From contig CM025855.1 in assembly GCA_003952965.2 (NCBI GenBank), forward strand, positions 31,550,724 to 31,614,723: 64,000 nt of DNA. Direction: 5' to 3'. The position numbers were made by a program, and so were the translations under genes. Shown here one piece after another: positions 52,992 to 64,000 of this stretch (position 1 is the stretch's first letter; every line of letters starts with the position of its first letter). Source of the DNA: Morella rubra (taxonomy: Eukaryota > Streptophyta > Magnoliopsida > Fagales > Myricaceae). The notes below the pieces were generated by a model. It saw only the letters and a list, made by a program, of their open reading frames with translations. It made no database searches and was not told where the DNA came from.

Positions 52992-54336
52992 GACGATTAT
53001 CATGTTGTCCCTCCCTCTTTGATTCAGGTGCCGCTTAGTGGTGCGTTCCATGTTCAGATACATGCCCCAGTGAGATGGCAAAAAACTCATGATCTGCTCG
53101 CCTCTTCAGGGACTTGGGGTAAAAATGACAGAGATTCTAGATCACGATCCTGGATGTGTTGGACTTGTCTGAAGGAGCATACCGAAGAAAAAAGGTCACG
53201 GATCAATGGCTTGCAAGGTCTCAGATTTCAGTTGGGGTATATTCTCAACTGGAGAACGGTAGGACTCATTCAAGTCGTCCAAGTTCCACCATTGTCATCA
53301 CTTATCAGCTCAGGTCTACGTACTCTTGTGGAACATCTCAGCTCTATTCGCAAGTGAACCTCCATCATCTTCTACGATATTCAGCATGGGTCTGGCCTTA
53401 TTTACCAGATCTGCAATATAGCTAGGATATTATATATGCATGCATCATGCAAGACTTATAAATCTTCGACGATACTGAAAGCAAATTCCTCTTATAGTTT
53501 TAGAGCAAGGATGTGGAAACTAATGAAATAAATCGACACCCACTGAATTCGAAATTATTTGACTGTGGTTGTAATGATCAACATGCAGAAATTGATCACA
53601 TTGGTTCCCTACTGGTAGAATTGTTGTGACTTATTTATGTTTCAAGAGGTTTCAAAGTAACTTTAATTAGTCGTCTTAAAGTCAAAGTGCAGATTTAACT
53701 CGTGCTCCTTGGATCAAACTCACCTTTGATTTATGTGCTAAGCTTAGGCCCTTCACTTCTGTTGGGGGATTCAAATTCTTTATGCGGATTATAATATCTG
53801 TAGTTATAAAACTATCTTTGTCATCGACTTGTATTTTTATCATCCACAAAGACCTTTTTCCCACTTCAATTTGGTGAGATGAGAAGTATATACATGTTCA
53901 ATACATGTAAGATCCAGGAATATAGTCTTGTCTATTAGATAGGAGCACACAAAATCACCATTCAGTTACCTTTTGTGGACATATGTCCACTTGATAATTG
54001 CTAGCATGTGACATGGTTTTTCATCTTTGCAAACCCATAAAACTAAGACGACATACACTGGTGTTCCCGAATCTAGTGACTTAATTAGAATTGGAGATCA
54101 AAGAAGGGTCCTTTAACAATGAATGAAAGCACGGGGTTACATTCCCTTGGTCGGAGATATATTAAAGATTTGTACTGTTTCCTTTATTAGGGAAAAATGA
54201 ATATTTCACAAAGGTTTATTATTAACTAATTTTTCTTTGTCTATTGTTTAACTAACCTTTGGTTTTGCTTCCTCGCTTCAGCATCAACGGGACAAGTTTT
54301 TATGGTCACACTTCCAGTCTTGTTGGGGTATATTCA

Positions 54337-54374
<38 letters not shown>

Positions 54375-56055
54375 ATTTATTTTTTTTTACGAACTTCGAC
54401 AATTACAAAATCTGACATCAAATCCCTTTAGGCGAAATGATTACCGCCTCACTAGAGAAATGGTGATGGTAAATTACTCTCAATTCCTCCATGTTATTCG
54501 CATGACGTCCTCGTAGATCCAGGTATAGGTTGTCGGAGAGACGGGAACGCCAGCAGAGCCTTCATCACACCTTCCATTTTCCGCAAGTCCTCTTTCATGA
54601 TACTTCTAAAAGCCGATTAGTTTACTCAACAGGGTAAAGCCTCGTAAATTATTTTCAGCTTCACGAATCTAACGAGAAGCATATGGTTACGTAAGAGGGA
54701 GTCATACGTGTCAGCAAAGCAGTGGCCAAAAACATAGACAAGGAAGTCAGTGGGGGCGTTTTCGGATCCTACTTCCTGTGGTCCTGACGCAGAGCTGGAC
54801 CAAGACTCAAGATTCTTATCAATTACCGCCAGATCGCCGTGGATCGGCAACAATCCACAAAACTGCTTCAAAATTTCGATGACAGATTCATCTACCGCTC
54901 AAGGGGAATTACTTCGGCCATATGTCATAAACAGACCATCAATCCCAGAGCTCTCAACGTCGGTTTCATGTTTCCTTGTCGTATCTATTATTTTCTCAGA
55001 ACTAAAAAATTATATTGTTCTTTTTGTTTTGTGTTTCTTTTGCAATTGAAATATGCTCCCATATTCCCCAAACCCATTTTTCCTTGTCTAGATGGGAGGC
55101 CTTGGACTTAGATTACAAAGAAGGGGACACTGATAAATGAAAAAGGACACAAATTCGGAAAACCGTCACAAAGACTCCTCTTTTGAACCTCACAAGCCAA
55201 CTTAGCCAAGTTGGTTCCGCACAGATGCAAAATTCACTTTAGAATCAGGTAATAAGTAAATTGGGGAACGGCGCAGATCGCTTACGTTTATCAGATCCCC
55301 TGAAGAAAATATTGCAAGTTTGCCTCCCCATACTTTTCGGGTTAATTCACATAAAACTCTCGCCAGCCGTATCAGTCACACCCAGGTAATGCTAAGAAGA
55401 AGTTCTCTACAAAAAGAGGTTGCAGTGAGCTAATTGCCCTTTCCCTTCGGTCACTCTCTCTCGATGTCTTTGGGCTTCAACACACCTGGCCTCCTGCACT
55501 GCAGTATTTTAAAGCAGCTCCACCGGATCTAGCTCTATCATACTGATTTTAACCTTCTATCTTTCATTTTACATTTTGGATCTCCAAACATTTACAATCA
55601 CCAGTCATGTTCCCAAGAGGCTGATGCATTGATCAATAGCACTTTTTAAGGCCCTGAGGGGAGGGTTTGTCCATAATCATGCTACAGTGGGAAATTGGGG
55701 GAAATTTTACTCTCAGCCAACCCCATTGATCTTGGTCCACTGAAACGCGCCTTATCCCTCTCCCCGAAAAATGTGACCCACCCAATAATGAAATAAGTCC
55801 GAGACTAGAAGAAGTCTTGCCTAATCTTATGTATGCTTTCTCTGAACTCCTCAGCAAATTGACGGGCTTTAAAACGAAAGTGTGGCCGCCAGCTATATTG
55901 GATGGATATCATGAACCCAAAACCATGCCAAGCATTATTAGGTCCCGCCTGATTCTACCCAGCATGAGCTCATGATCAATCCCCAACTTTTAATGCAATT
56001 TTTGTCTTATATCTATCAGGTTTTAGTTTACCAACGGGGTTAGGGCGGGGATTGT
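52992..56055. other. Spacer between the SINE and CPL3
   Basis: About 3 kb with no recognised gene. Short open stretches at 53019-53425 match nothing I know. An (AT)n run lies at 54343-54371. The minus-strand stretch near 54626-54960 looks coding-like and is listed separately. The part after 55300 contains the CPL3 3' flank. Confidence 0.5.
54626..54960 (-). other. Unidentified coding-like stretch
   Basis: An open minus-strand frame begins, going upstream, with SVIEILKQFCGLLPIHGD and continues with ESWSSSASGPQEVGSENAPTD and FLVYVFGHCFADTYDSLL. The composition looks like a real protein (mixed hydrophobic and charged residues, sensible codons) rather than noise. A stop interrupts the frame near 54900. 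I do not recognise the family. It could be a decayed gene exon or chance. Confidence 0.25.
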
Positions 56056-59000
56056 TTATGGTTTAATGGCAAAATCTCGCTCATTTGCCCTCCTGTAAAG
56101 CAAAGCTGATGCTTCCACCCTGTTTTTACAGAAACGGCAAGAAGAGAAGAGAGAGAGAGAGAGAGAAAGGGGGGGGGGAGGATGTTAATCCAAACAGAGA
56201 AGGAATCTAAAAAACAAAATAAGAATCTCTAAACCAGAAAAAAGTTTTCTTACCAGCCTGGATATACAACAAATCTTCCTGTAGAAAGAGCCCAGTTCAC
56301 CTGTTCATAACAATAGATACCACGCTTCAGCTTTACACGCACAGCCGAGCATAAAAAGAGTTCTTTAAAAGAAAGCTCCACATATGTATGAACAACTGCT
56401 TCTAAAAGAATTTCACCCAGAGGAAAATTGGATAGAGGCATGATGAAAATCCCCAAGCTTTTCCATCAGTTAGATAGCAGACAATTAGCAACATACCTTA
56501 TCAGTCCCAAGAGAATTGGCAACTACATGTGTAACCTGTTCATCTATTTGAATGGTGCATACAGCACCGAATTGTTCAGCTGTCTGCCACAGTGGATGTA
56601 GGTGAGGATTGGCTTCGCCAACTGGAAACACTCTACTAAATATAATGCGACAGCCAGTCAAAATCTTCCGCTGCTCCGCAGCTAGTATATTTCTCACATC
56701 AACTTCATCTAAGGACTGATGGGAGAAAAAGTTTTGATGTAACCTCTCAATAACCTATTTGGGATAGAAGACAAATGATCAGCAGGAGTTTGATTAACCA
56801 TTTGCAAATTCCCCACCAAACTTGAACTATAGACTGACCGCCAAAGAGGATGCCAGAGTTCCATCTTCTTGTCTCTCATCATGGTCAATCTCAAGCAGAG
56901 AAGGACCTAGAAGTCCAAATTGGCGTCTACTACAAGGAAAGTATGTATACCTGCAATACAGCAATTGCCTCAGTACTTCATCCGGAGGCTCTCTACCGAA
57001 AGTAGAAAATAGCTACAGAAATCACGCATTCTATCTTGAATACAGGTAACCCACCTTTCTACAACTATCAAGTTCAGTTTGTTATGAGGCCAAACCCTCA
57101 CAGAATCATCTATAATTACAACAGCTGACTCCATGCCGAGAACCCCTTCAAGATCCTTACTCTTTGGAACTCTCTCATCACCATCAATAAGATCCCCATC
57201 ATCACCCCTAGAGATAACTCTTCCAGCAAACAGAACCCCTTTTGGATCAAGCACTTTCGCCATCTCTGTAGCATAGAGCTTGTTCCCCATGGTATATAGA
57301 TGCAGCTCATAAAGCTTACTAGCCTAAAATACGAACAGAAAATTTATGGACAGTTTTAAATTGAACTCGAGCACCTATTCATCATTTAAGCAAAAAACTA
57401 ATCGAATTAAAATTACCTTCTCCAAAAAAGTCCAAATACCAGGCCGTAGTTTGGTCCACATTCCCATATGAGGAAAGCGGAAGAGGTGCCTATGCGGTTT
57501 TTCACGATCCTGTTCCTCTTTCTTTCTCAATATCTCATCATGAACAGGATCTACTTCCCCAAACTGAAAAAGATGAGCCAAGTTGTAACAAATATTACAA
57601 ATACCCACCGTTTTCCAAGGTTTGGCCACAAAAGAAGGAAAAAGAAATGAATAAGCTGTAACCTTTGCTGAATTCAGAAGTGTGTGATCTAGATCCAAGA
57701 CAAGGCAGAGCTTGCGTGCAGCAAACATTTTCTTTTGTTCTTCTATCCTCCTTGCCCTCTCTCTCTGGATAGCAGCTTTTTGCTGGTCATCATATCCTTC
57801 AAATAAATGGTCAACATCTCCCCACGTGTTTTCTGGACGAGAGGCAATTGCTACATCTACTTCAGGAGCTGAACTTGTCCCAGACAGCTGGTCCTCAGAA
57901 TTCAAAGCTACAGCTTTTATATCCACTTTGTCTGACTTAACCTGTACTGCTTCAGTCGACATATTCTGAGAAATAATTGGTAGAGGTGTTGATGCTTGTG
58001 AAACAGACATAATATCAGCAATATTTTTCAGGCTCTTGGTGAACAGCCGAGCAATGTCAGGCGGCGCAACTGATTGAGAAGGCACTAGCTTTGTATCTGC
58101 CTGACCCTCTTGCTTTTGAGTGTTTGGATTATCCTTACTTCCCTGGGTGCTTGACGTAGGGGGTACAATAATTTTGAGCTGCTCATTTCCCAAACTTGGA
58201 CTCTTACCAAGCGTATTGCCATGGAGGATACGGCGAGGGTCACGAGGTTTCATGCGAATTTTTCCAAGGTCCTCCTGCAGGTTCTGTCACCATTAAGTCC
58301 ACATAAATCTATGCTCAAAAGTAGAAAGCATAGTACTAATTCATAATCCTTTACATGCTTGACATAAGAAGCAACTTTATGATCTAAATTAACTTAACAC
58401 ATCAGTTTGGGACACTCATATACTAGAACATAAAAGCTGCTTCTCATATCAAACATTTAAATAACAATATTTACTTGAAGAAAAGTTGGGAAACCGATTT
58501 TAAGATCAACCAACCAATAGAAAATTATTTGGGACAACTATAAAGTGAAACTAAAATACCCTAAGCGTTACCAACCACAATACAACTAAGATGCAACTTA
58601 TAAGGAAGAGAAAAACAGAATATGAAGGTGAAGTTGCATTTCAACGAAGAAGTAAGCCACTCAACCAGTTCCAAGAACAAACTCCAACTTAAAAAGTGCA
58701 TTCTCAATGCTCAAAAAGTTTCGCATCCAGAAAAAGTAGAAAATAGAGAAATCAACTGCTCACCATGGGATCTATTTGTGAAGGAACCTGAACTGATCCT
58801 GCCGGTTGCAGTAAAAGCCCTGAGGCATTTGATGGAGCAACATTCACCAAGGGAGCTGCTCCCAATATTGAGTTTGAGCTAGGAGTTTGTGTCGTACTTT
58901 TTGCAGGATCAGCAGACTTGTGCAGCACATCTGCCACTAATTTCTGTTGTTGTCCCATCTTAAGAATATTTAGCAGCATAGTTGGATTCACAGCAATATC

Positions 59001-61525
59001 CTTCAATAAATCTGGCAAAGAAGCAGTGGTACTAATGCCTGTCACTGACACCTGCTCATTTCCACTAATTGTTGGACCAGAGTTAGCACAACTAGTACCA
59101 GAACAGCTTACAGCCTCAGCCATTTTTCTGGGATCAGTTTCCGTATTCTCCATCAACTGGCTTCTATTCATTAAATGAGGTTCAACTGTACCAGTGTCCT
59201 CCAACCAGCCACCACTTCCGGGGACATTTTCGACATCCCTAACAACCCCAGAATTTTCAAACCCATTCTTTTGCCTTTTTAATGAAGGACCTTCAAAAGT
59301 AGGCTCCTCGAGAGTTTTTTGCCTTTTTGAGCTTATTGTTTCAACCTGTTCCACTTTAAGTGTACTACGCCCCATAGACACGGGGCGTTGGTTAAGGTCT
59401 AAAGTACTCACATCAGAATTGGCAAACCGAAGCCTAGGGTCTCTACTCTTTGCTGAAGCTTTCACCATGACATTAGACCCAGAAGTTAATGGTGGAGCAC
59501 TTTTAGCAGTAAGCAGTCCTTGCGTGCCAGAACTGTCCATGGATTGACCAACTGGTTGTCCCAAAATGTGAGGATTGACATTTGTCAAATTATAATTAGC
59601 AGAAGAACTAGAAACCTCGCCGCTAATTTCATCCTCCCCGTCATCACCTTCTTCTGAAGGGGTTGGGCTAGGGAGTCTATCACTTGTAAAAAATGAATTT
59701 CGACCAAACTTTTGTTGATAAGTAGAAACAGCTTTGAGGGCATCAGTTTCATAAATAGGCAATTTAGAATCTTCGGTGTCCTGCGCCACCTTAGCTGTGG
59801 GCAACACTGGTTTAACCATCCCATCTCCGACAGACATTACTTTGTGTACAGGGAAACACAATGGTGCTTCCCGTGTGGGCGAGGGAAGACTGTCTGCATC
59901 ATGATCCTTGTGTAGGTCCAATAGCGGGAGCAGAACTCCCTTACTCTTAAAGCTAGAAACTCCTCCTGATCTCAAAATTTCAGAAAGAACAGGATTATTA
60001 TGAACCATGGATCCAACAGCTACAGAATCTGAATATAACTTATTCGCAGAAGTCAATTCATGATCATCATTTTTAGCTAAAGCACCAGAATCCTTATTGC
60101 TTGCCCCAGCACTGGCCAGCGTGTCATTCTTTTTAATACCCTCCGTTGTAATTAGTGAAACATCAAGGGAGTCCACAGAAGGCTTCATAACCTCAATCTG
60201 TGCAAACCACACCAAATTTTAGTTTCAATAACGCAAACAATCTTCCTGACCTAAAAACAACGTGAGGATGAAAAATCTTCCTAGAATAAGTTTAGAACAG
60301 CACCTCTTCCATCTGCTCAGGGGAGAAAAGAGGGGGATGAATGTCCTTGACAAAAGAAATTAACCTGTTAAGGACATGCAACAAATGAGATGACCCAACA
60401 ATTGATAGCATCGGCATTTCATAGCAACAACAGAAAAGCATCAAGTAAGGATTTAAACCTCAACATATCGCCTATCTTCTGTTCCTTCTGATTATTGTTC
60501 ATGGAGCAGAATGCCTGAAAATTAACAAGTAAAACCTCTACAATGTTTAAAACCCGCATCTTTGAATTGACCAAGACTACTTAAAATACTCAATTGAAAG
60601 CAAGTATTTAGTAATGATAACAATGTAGCAGGTTCAAAAACACCAAGATGCCTTACGGAATTGACAACTTGAATCGCAGTGAATGACAATTCAACTAGAG
60701 CATCCTTAGTGGTAACACTATTCTTTGGGAAAACTTCCCAAAAGTTCTCCAAAGTGTTGTGCACTCGCGAGCAGACTTCCCCAAATGATCTACAACAAAT
60801 AAATCAACCACAAAATCAATTCCAAAACAAACCAGTGCTCAAAACAACCCCAAATGAAGTGTTCCAAATTGGGCAAGACACCCATCACACTCCAAATCCA
60901 ATACCAATCAAATTCTTAACTTACTTCTCAGCCTCATCAAAGTCACACTCTCCAGAGCTTCCCGTATCGAATTCACTCGCTTCTCCAAACCAATATCTGA
61001 GCTCTCAACATTCTCACTACTCAAAACCGCTGCTTTTACTTCCTCAGTCTCGGCTGCCTTTTCCACCGGCTCTGAATCCATATCAATCTCACCTTCCTCC
61101 AATTCTCCTTCCTCCTTCTCGACATCCACAACCTTCACATCCATCTCGTCCCCACTATCATCTTCAATCACAACTTCATCAACTCCCTTCGCATTTGGAT
61201 TTGGCGAAGCTGACGATCGCTTCAATTTCTCGTCAGGGTCAGCATCCGCCTCCACCACTAAAATGTCATTCAGAGGCTTATTCTGCACGGCCTGTGCCCA
61301 CGCTAGATTATACAAGTTCGAACCATAGCCACGAGAGACCTGGTACTTATAGAGATCCTGCATCGTCCAAACCCTAGCTCCGGCTTTTGGTTTCGAGGAG
61401 ACTTTAGACGTCGCAGTTGTACTCTCCTGCTTTTTGAAATCTTCCTCAGTGATCTCCTCCAGTGAAGCCGTATCAGAAATTTCACCTTCTTCGACATCTT
61501 CAACCTTAATCTCATCCTTTCCCAT
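56056..61525 (-). CDS. CPL3: RNA polymerase II CTD phosphatase-like 3, with a frame discrepancy in exon 1
   Basis: A nuclear FCP1-type phosphatase of the Pol II C-terminal domain, a negative regulator of stress and ABA responses in Arabidopsis. Twelve exons on the minus strand: 61525-60925, 60789-60657, 60514-60459, 60364-60304, 60197-58764, 58283-57663, 57563-57417, 57323-57055, 56950-56839, 56754-56497, 56300-56254 and 56119-56056, about 1267 residues. The acidic N-terminus (VEDVEEGEISDTASLEEI) is family-typical. The FCPH domain has the catalytic DxDxT in LVLDLDHTLLNSAK (Asp near 959 and 961), then WTKLRPGIW and LHLYTMGNKLYA. A BRCT domain closes the protein (VTHVVANSLGTDKVNWAL to VEASALLYRRAN). 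Exon 1 ends in phase 1, but exon 2 (SFGEVCSRVHNTLENFWEV) needs phase 2. Relatives suggest the exon should end DEAEK, so one base seems missing near 60933-60945. I chose the internal start (MGKDEIKVED). An in-frame upstream ATG at 61594 is possible. Confidence 0.92.
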
Positions 61526-62836
61526 CTCACCTAGGGTTTCTTGAATCCCCACACAATTATTCCACTCAAACCAACTCGACCGATCAATGACCATATAGTA
61601 ATATGTTAGTCAAACTTCCGCCAAACCAACAAATACAACACCAATACTTCAGCGATCTGATCTCCACCGTACCTTACGAGTTATACAAAATTAATTTAGG
61701 GTTTTTTGTTCAATTTCTCGAAGATCCGAATTAGATAAAACTAACAACATTGTTTTAAGGAAAACGAGATTCAACTTTCAGAGAGAATTTGACGTCAGAT
61801 CTGATTCTGAGAAGTTTGAGACGGTGAAATTCTCAGATTATCTGCTTCGGCTCGAGAAGATGGAACAGAAAGATTACAGAGAGAGACGGAGATGATACGA
61901 GAAAGAGAAAGTAATGGGGAGGAGGAGGTCAGATTATAAGAACGACGAAAATCTAGTACACGCCAAAGTTTAAATCCTGGCCGTACACGTCACCGATCGG
62001 GTTAAGAAATCTCTTTGTGAGTGTTAGACCCGTAACGTTTGTTTACTTAAAAAAAAAAAAAAGTTAGACACGGAACGTGCAGAAAACTGTGAAAATTCTA
62101 GTTCAATGACAGCGGGCTGAGACTTCATCTTTTTTTTTTTTTTTAGTCAAATATGCTTACAAAAAAAAAAGTACCCATTACAATGTTATTTCTATAATAA
62201 TATCTTAAATTCAGAGTCTTTGGAACTTCGAAGAGCCACTTGACGGGGGTAGTCCGGAAGCATTAGTGGTCAAACATGAGCTGGCTGGGTCGAGTCAGGT
62301 TCTTTCCCTCGCTGCCAGAGACAAGAAAGGGATATAAGGGTGTTGTAAAAGCTTGTGACAACAGCCACTTACGATTCCTAATTTATAGTCACACCATTAT
62401 GGTGGTAGTAAATATTTTGTTCTTTTTTCCTAGGCAATTAACTGAAATATATTAAAATATTGGAAAAAGCATACAAAAGCGTCAACCATGACGCCCTTAA
62501 GAGCCGACTCCTAGACTAGCGGCTCAAAAGCTCTTAAAAACTAGCTATATAGGCCCAAGGCCATTACAAACCAAAATGGGCCCAAGGCCCTTACAAAACC
62601 ACTGAAGATCGGCCACGGCAACGCATGAGAGAGAGAGCATAGAAGAGCTCTCTCAGGAAAAGGTGGCGGCCGGCCGCAAATGGAGCTAAGGGCCTGCGCT
62701 GATTGACCAATGTTAGACTGGTCGGAAAACGAAACTCGGCGGCCGCTAAGTCTGACTGTGCTGTGTGTGTCCTTGGTGGACCACGGTGGTAGTAAAGCTT
62801 TGGGAGGGGGGAGAGTTTATGAAAGCCTCCAAGCCA
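61526..62836. other. CPL3 upstream region and spacer
   Basis: The CPL3 leader and promoter occupy about 61526-62050. A minus-strand stretch at 62400-62600, with AATATATTTCAGTTAATTG followed by an A-rich tail and preceded by GGCCTTGGGCC words, resembles a LINE 3' end but has no coding. The part 62640-62830 is GC-richer and unassigned. Confidence 0.45.
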
Positions 62837-63240
62837 GGGCCGTCTCAATAAAAAGCGAGGCCTAAAGTCATGTTAAAAATTAGGCCTTTTTTAAATTAAA
62901 AAAAATAATTTTAATTAAAAATATTTAAAGTTTTATTTATAAATAATTTTTCTAACTTTTTAAGATGTAAAATTACTAATCAAACTTTTATATTCAAATT
63001 CTATTAATATGTTACTTTTTAATTAATAGAATGGCTAATTCATTTAGTCTTTTTTGTGATATTGTCGACTGTAAATAGGATTTATTAATTTAAATTTTGA
63101 AAAACTCTTTCTCCAGAAGCAACTGTCACTGGTATTGTTAAGAGTATTTTATAAGCAATGCATGCATTTGGAAAACAATCTAATTTTTTTATATAATTTA
63201 ATGTTTCAATTGGAGTATTGATTTTAGGTTTGCAAATTTT
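62837..63240 (-). mobile_element. hAT-type transposase C-terminal remnant with terminal repeat
   Basis: The plus-strand edge CAGGGCCGTCTCAATAAA is a typical terminus of plant hAT elements related to ZMYM1-like proteins. Minus-strand translation then gives, from 63220 downward, LDCFPNACIAYKILLTIPV, TVASGERVFQ and, after a frame change, KSYLQSTISQKRLNELAIL. This is the hAT C-terminal dimerisation domain in its usual position near the 3' end. Stops follow it. The rest of the transposase lies outside or has decayed. Confidence 0.85.
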
Positions 63241-64000
63241 TTTTTAATATTTTTAATTCTAAAAATAAATCCAAACTATTTATAGAGAGATAGAGCAAGA
63301 GAAGAAATAGAGGAAGAGAAATATTTTGAGAGAATTGAGCATATAGAATAATATATGAAGTATAAATTTAGACTTAAATAGGAGACTTGATAAATTTACT
63401 GTTACCTATTCAAGATAAATAATAATCAAATTCTAATCTATCCTTTTTATACACGCAAATACAGGTTGCTTTGAAACTGTTATATAAGTTATGTATAAAT
63501 TACTTAAATTATTCTAACGTTGCACTGACTTTGAGCCGAACTTTTCAAGAGACAAGACGTCAACTTTTCAAGATTGCTACTAACTTTTCAATGCGTGTAA
63601 GCTTGCGTGAAGTGAAATTAGAGTAGTCTTGCCTTGTTTCACGTCACTTCAATTTTTATTTTTTTTTTTGTATTTTACTTTCAAGATTTTAGTATTGCTT
63701 TGTTTCCACTCCCACGTTTTCACATAACACGTCTGTCTGTCTTGCTTTGTTTCACGATTTTTTCACATATCACGCCACTGTCATCTTGCTTTGAAAGACG
63801 TCATTTCAAGACGTTTTTTTTACAAGAGTCACACCATTCTTGCAGAGTGCAGTCTAGACTACATACTTTACAACAAATAAAATATTTTTTATTTGCTTGT
63901 TTATTTTTTGTTGTGTTTCTTTTCAATTTGTCCTTATTCTTAGTTTAGTTTTTTCACCATGTGTTTAGAGGCTTTTTTTATTTTATTTTTATTTTATTTT
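63241..64000. other. AT-rich right edge
   Basis: No gene is recognised. The stretch 63280-63430 has GA-rich words and 63630-63830 repeats CTTGCTTTGTTTCACG-like words (near 63630, 63740 and 63790). It could be the inner part of the hAT element or a further insertion in it. Confidence 0.4.

Noticed and set aside
60679-61377. Plus-strand open frame of about 230 codons
   Set aside because: It lies opposite CPL3 exons 1-2, is Pro/Ser/His-rich as expected from the complement of an acidic coding region, and matches no family.

Overview
This is nuclear DNA of a dicot plant, probably a woody species. The genes are rich in introns with plant-type GT-AG junctions and belong to plant families, and the spacers are AT-rich and loaded with transposon remains. 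The species cannot be told from the sequence. An exact 1000-N block (8105-9104) is an assembly gap.

Layout. Positions 1-6035 are a graveyard of nested retroelements: a Copia relic, broken LINE copies and two LTR-like insertions. Positions 6036-8030 hold a decayed GRF-type zinc-finger gene behind a Mutator-like flank. Seven well-supported host genes follow. ARF2-type auxin response factor lies at 12130-16824 (+). Lysine-sensitive aspartate kinase AK1 lies at 18046-22184 (-). The chloroplast RNA-editing PPR-DYW protein RARE1 lies at 26701-29010 (+). NEOXANTHIN-DEFICIENT 1 lies at 31359-35549 (+). A serine carboxypeptidase of the SCPL45/46 type lies at 36077-38917 (-). The coiled-coil trafficking protein SCD2 lies at 43921-51182 (-). 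The RNA polymerase II CTD phosphatase CPL3 lies at 56056-61525 (-). The right edge (62837-63240) carries a hAT transposase remnant.

These genes do not form a pathway. Their order is nevertheless informative. From memory, AK1/RARE1, NXD1/SCPL45 and SCPL46/CPL3 are neighbouring pairs in Arabidopsis (At5g13280/At5g13270, At1g28100/At1g28110, At2g33530/At2g33540). The window would then keep together blocks that are split in Arabidopsis.

Main findings: (1) a Pack-MULE of 1876 bp between AK1 and RARE1, with terminal inverted repeats of about 430 bp, a perfect 9-bp target duplication, a captured NLR leucine-rich-repeat fragment and a nested hAT element inside its left repeat; (2) a 168-bp Mutator-type MITE, almost entirely hairpin, with a perfect 9-bp duplication between ARF2 and AK1; (3) three GC-AG introns in three separate genes; (4) one-base reading-frame discrepancies in the carboxypeptidase and CPL3, either assembly errors or real lesions; (5) four upstream ORFs and a degenerate TAS3 tasiR-ARF site in ARF2. 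I did not find a convincingly new molecular system; the novelty is in the nested transposon structure and the gene-level oddities.
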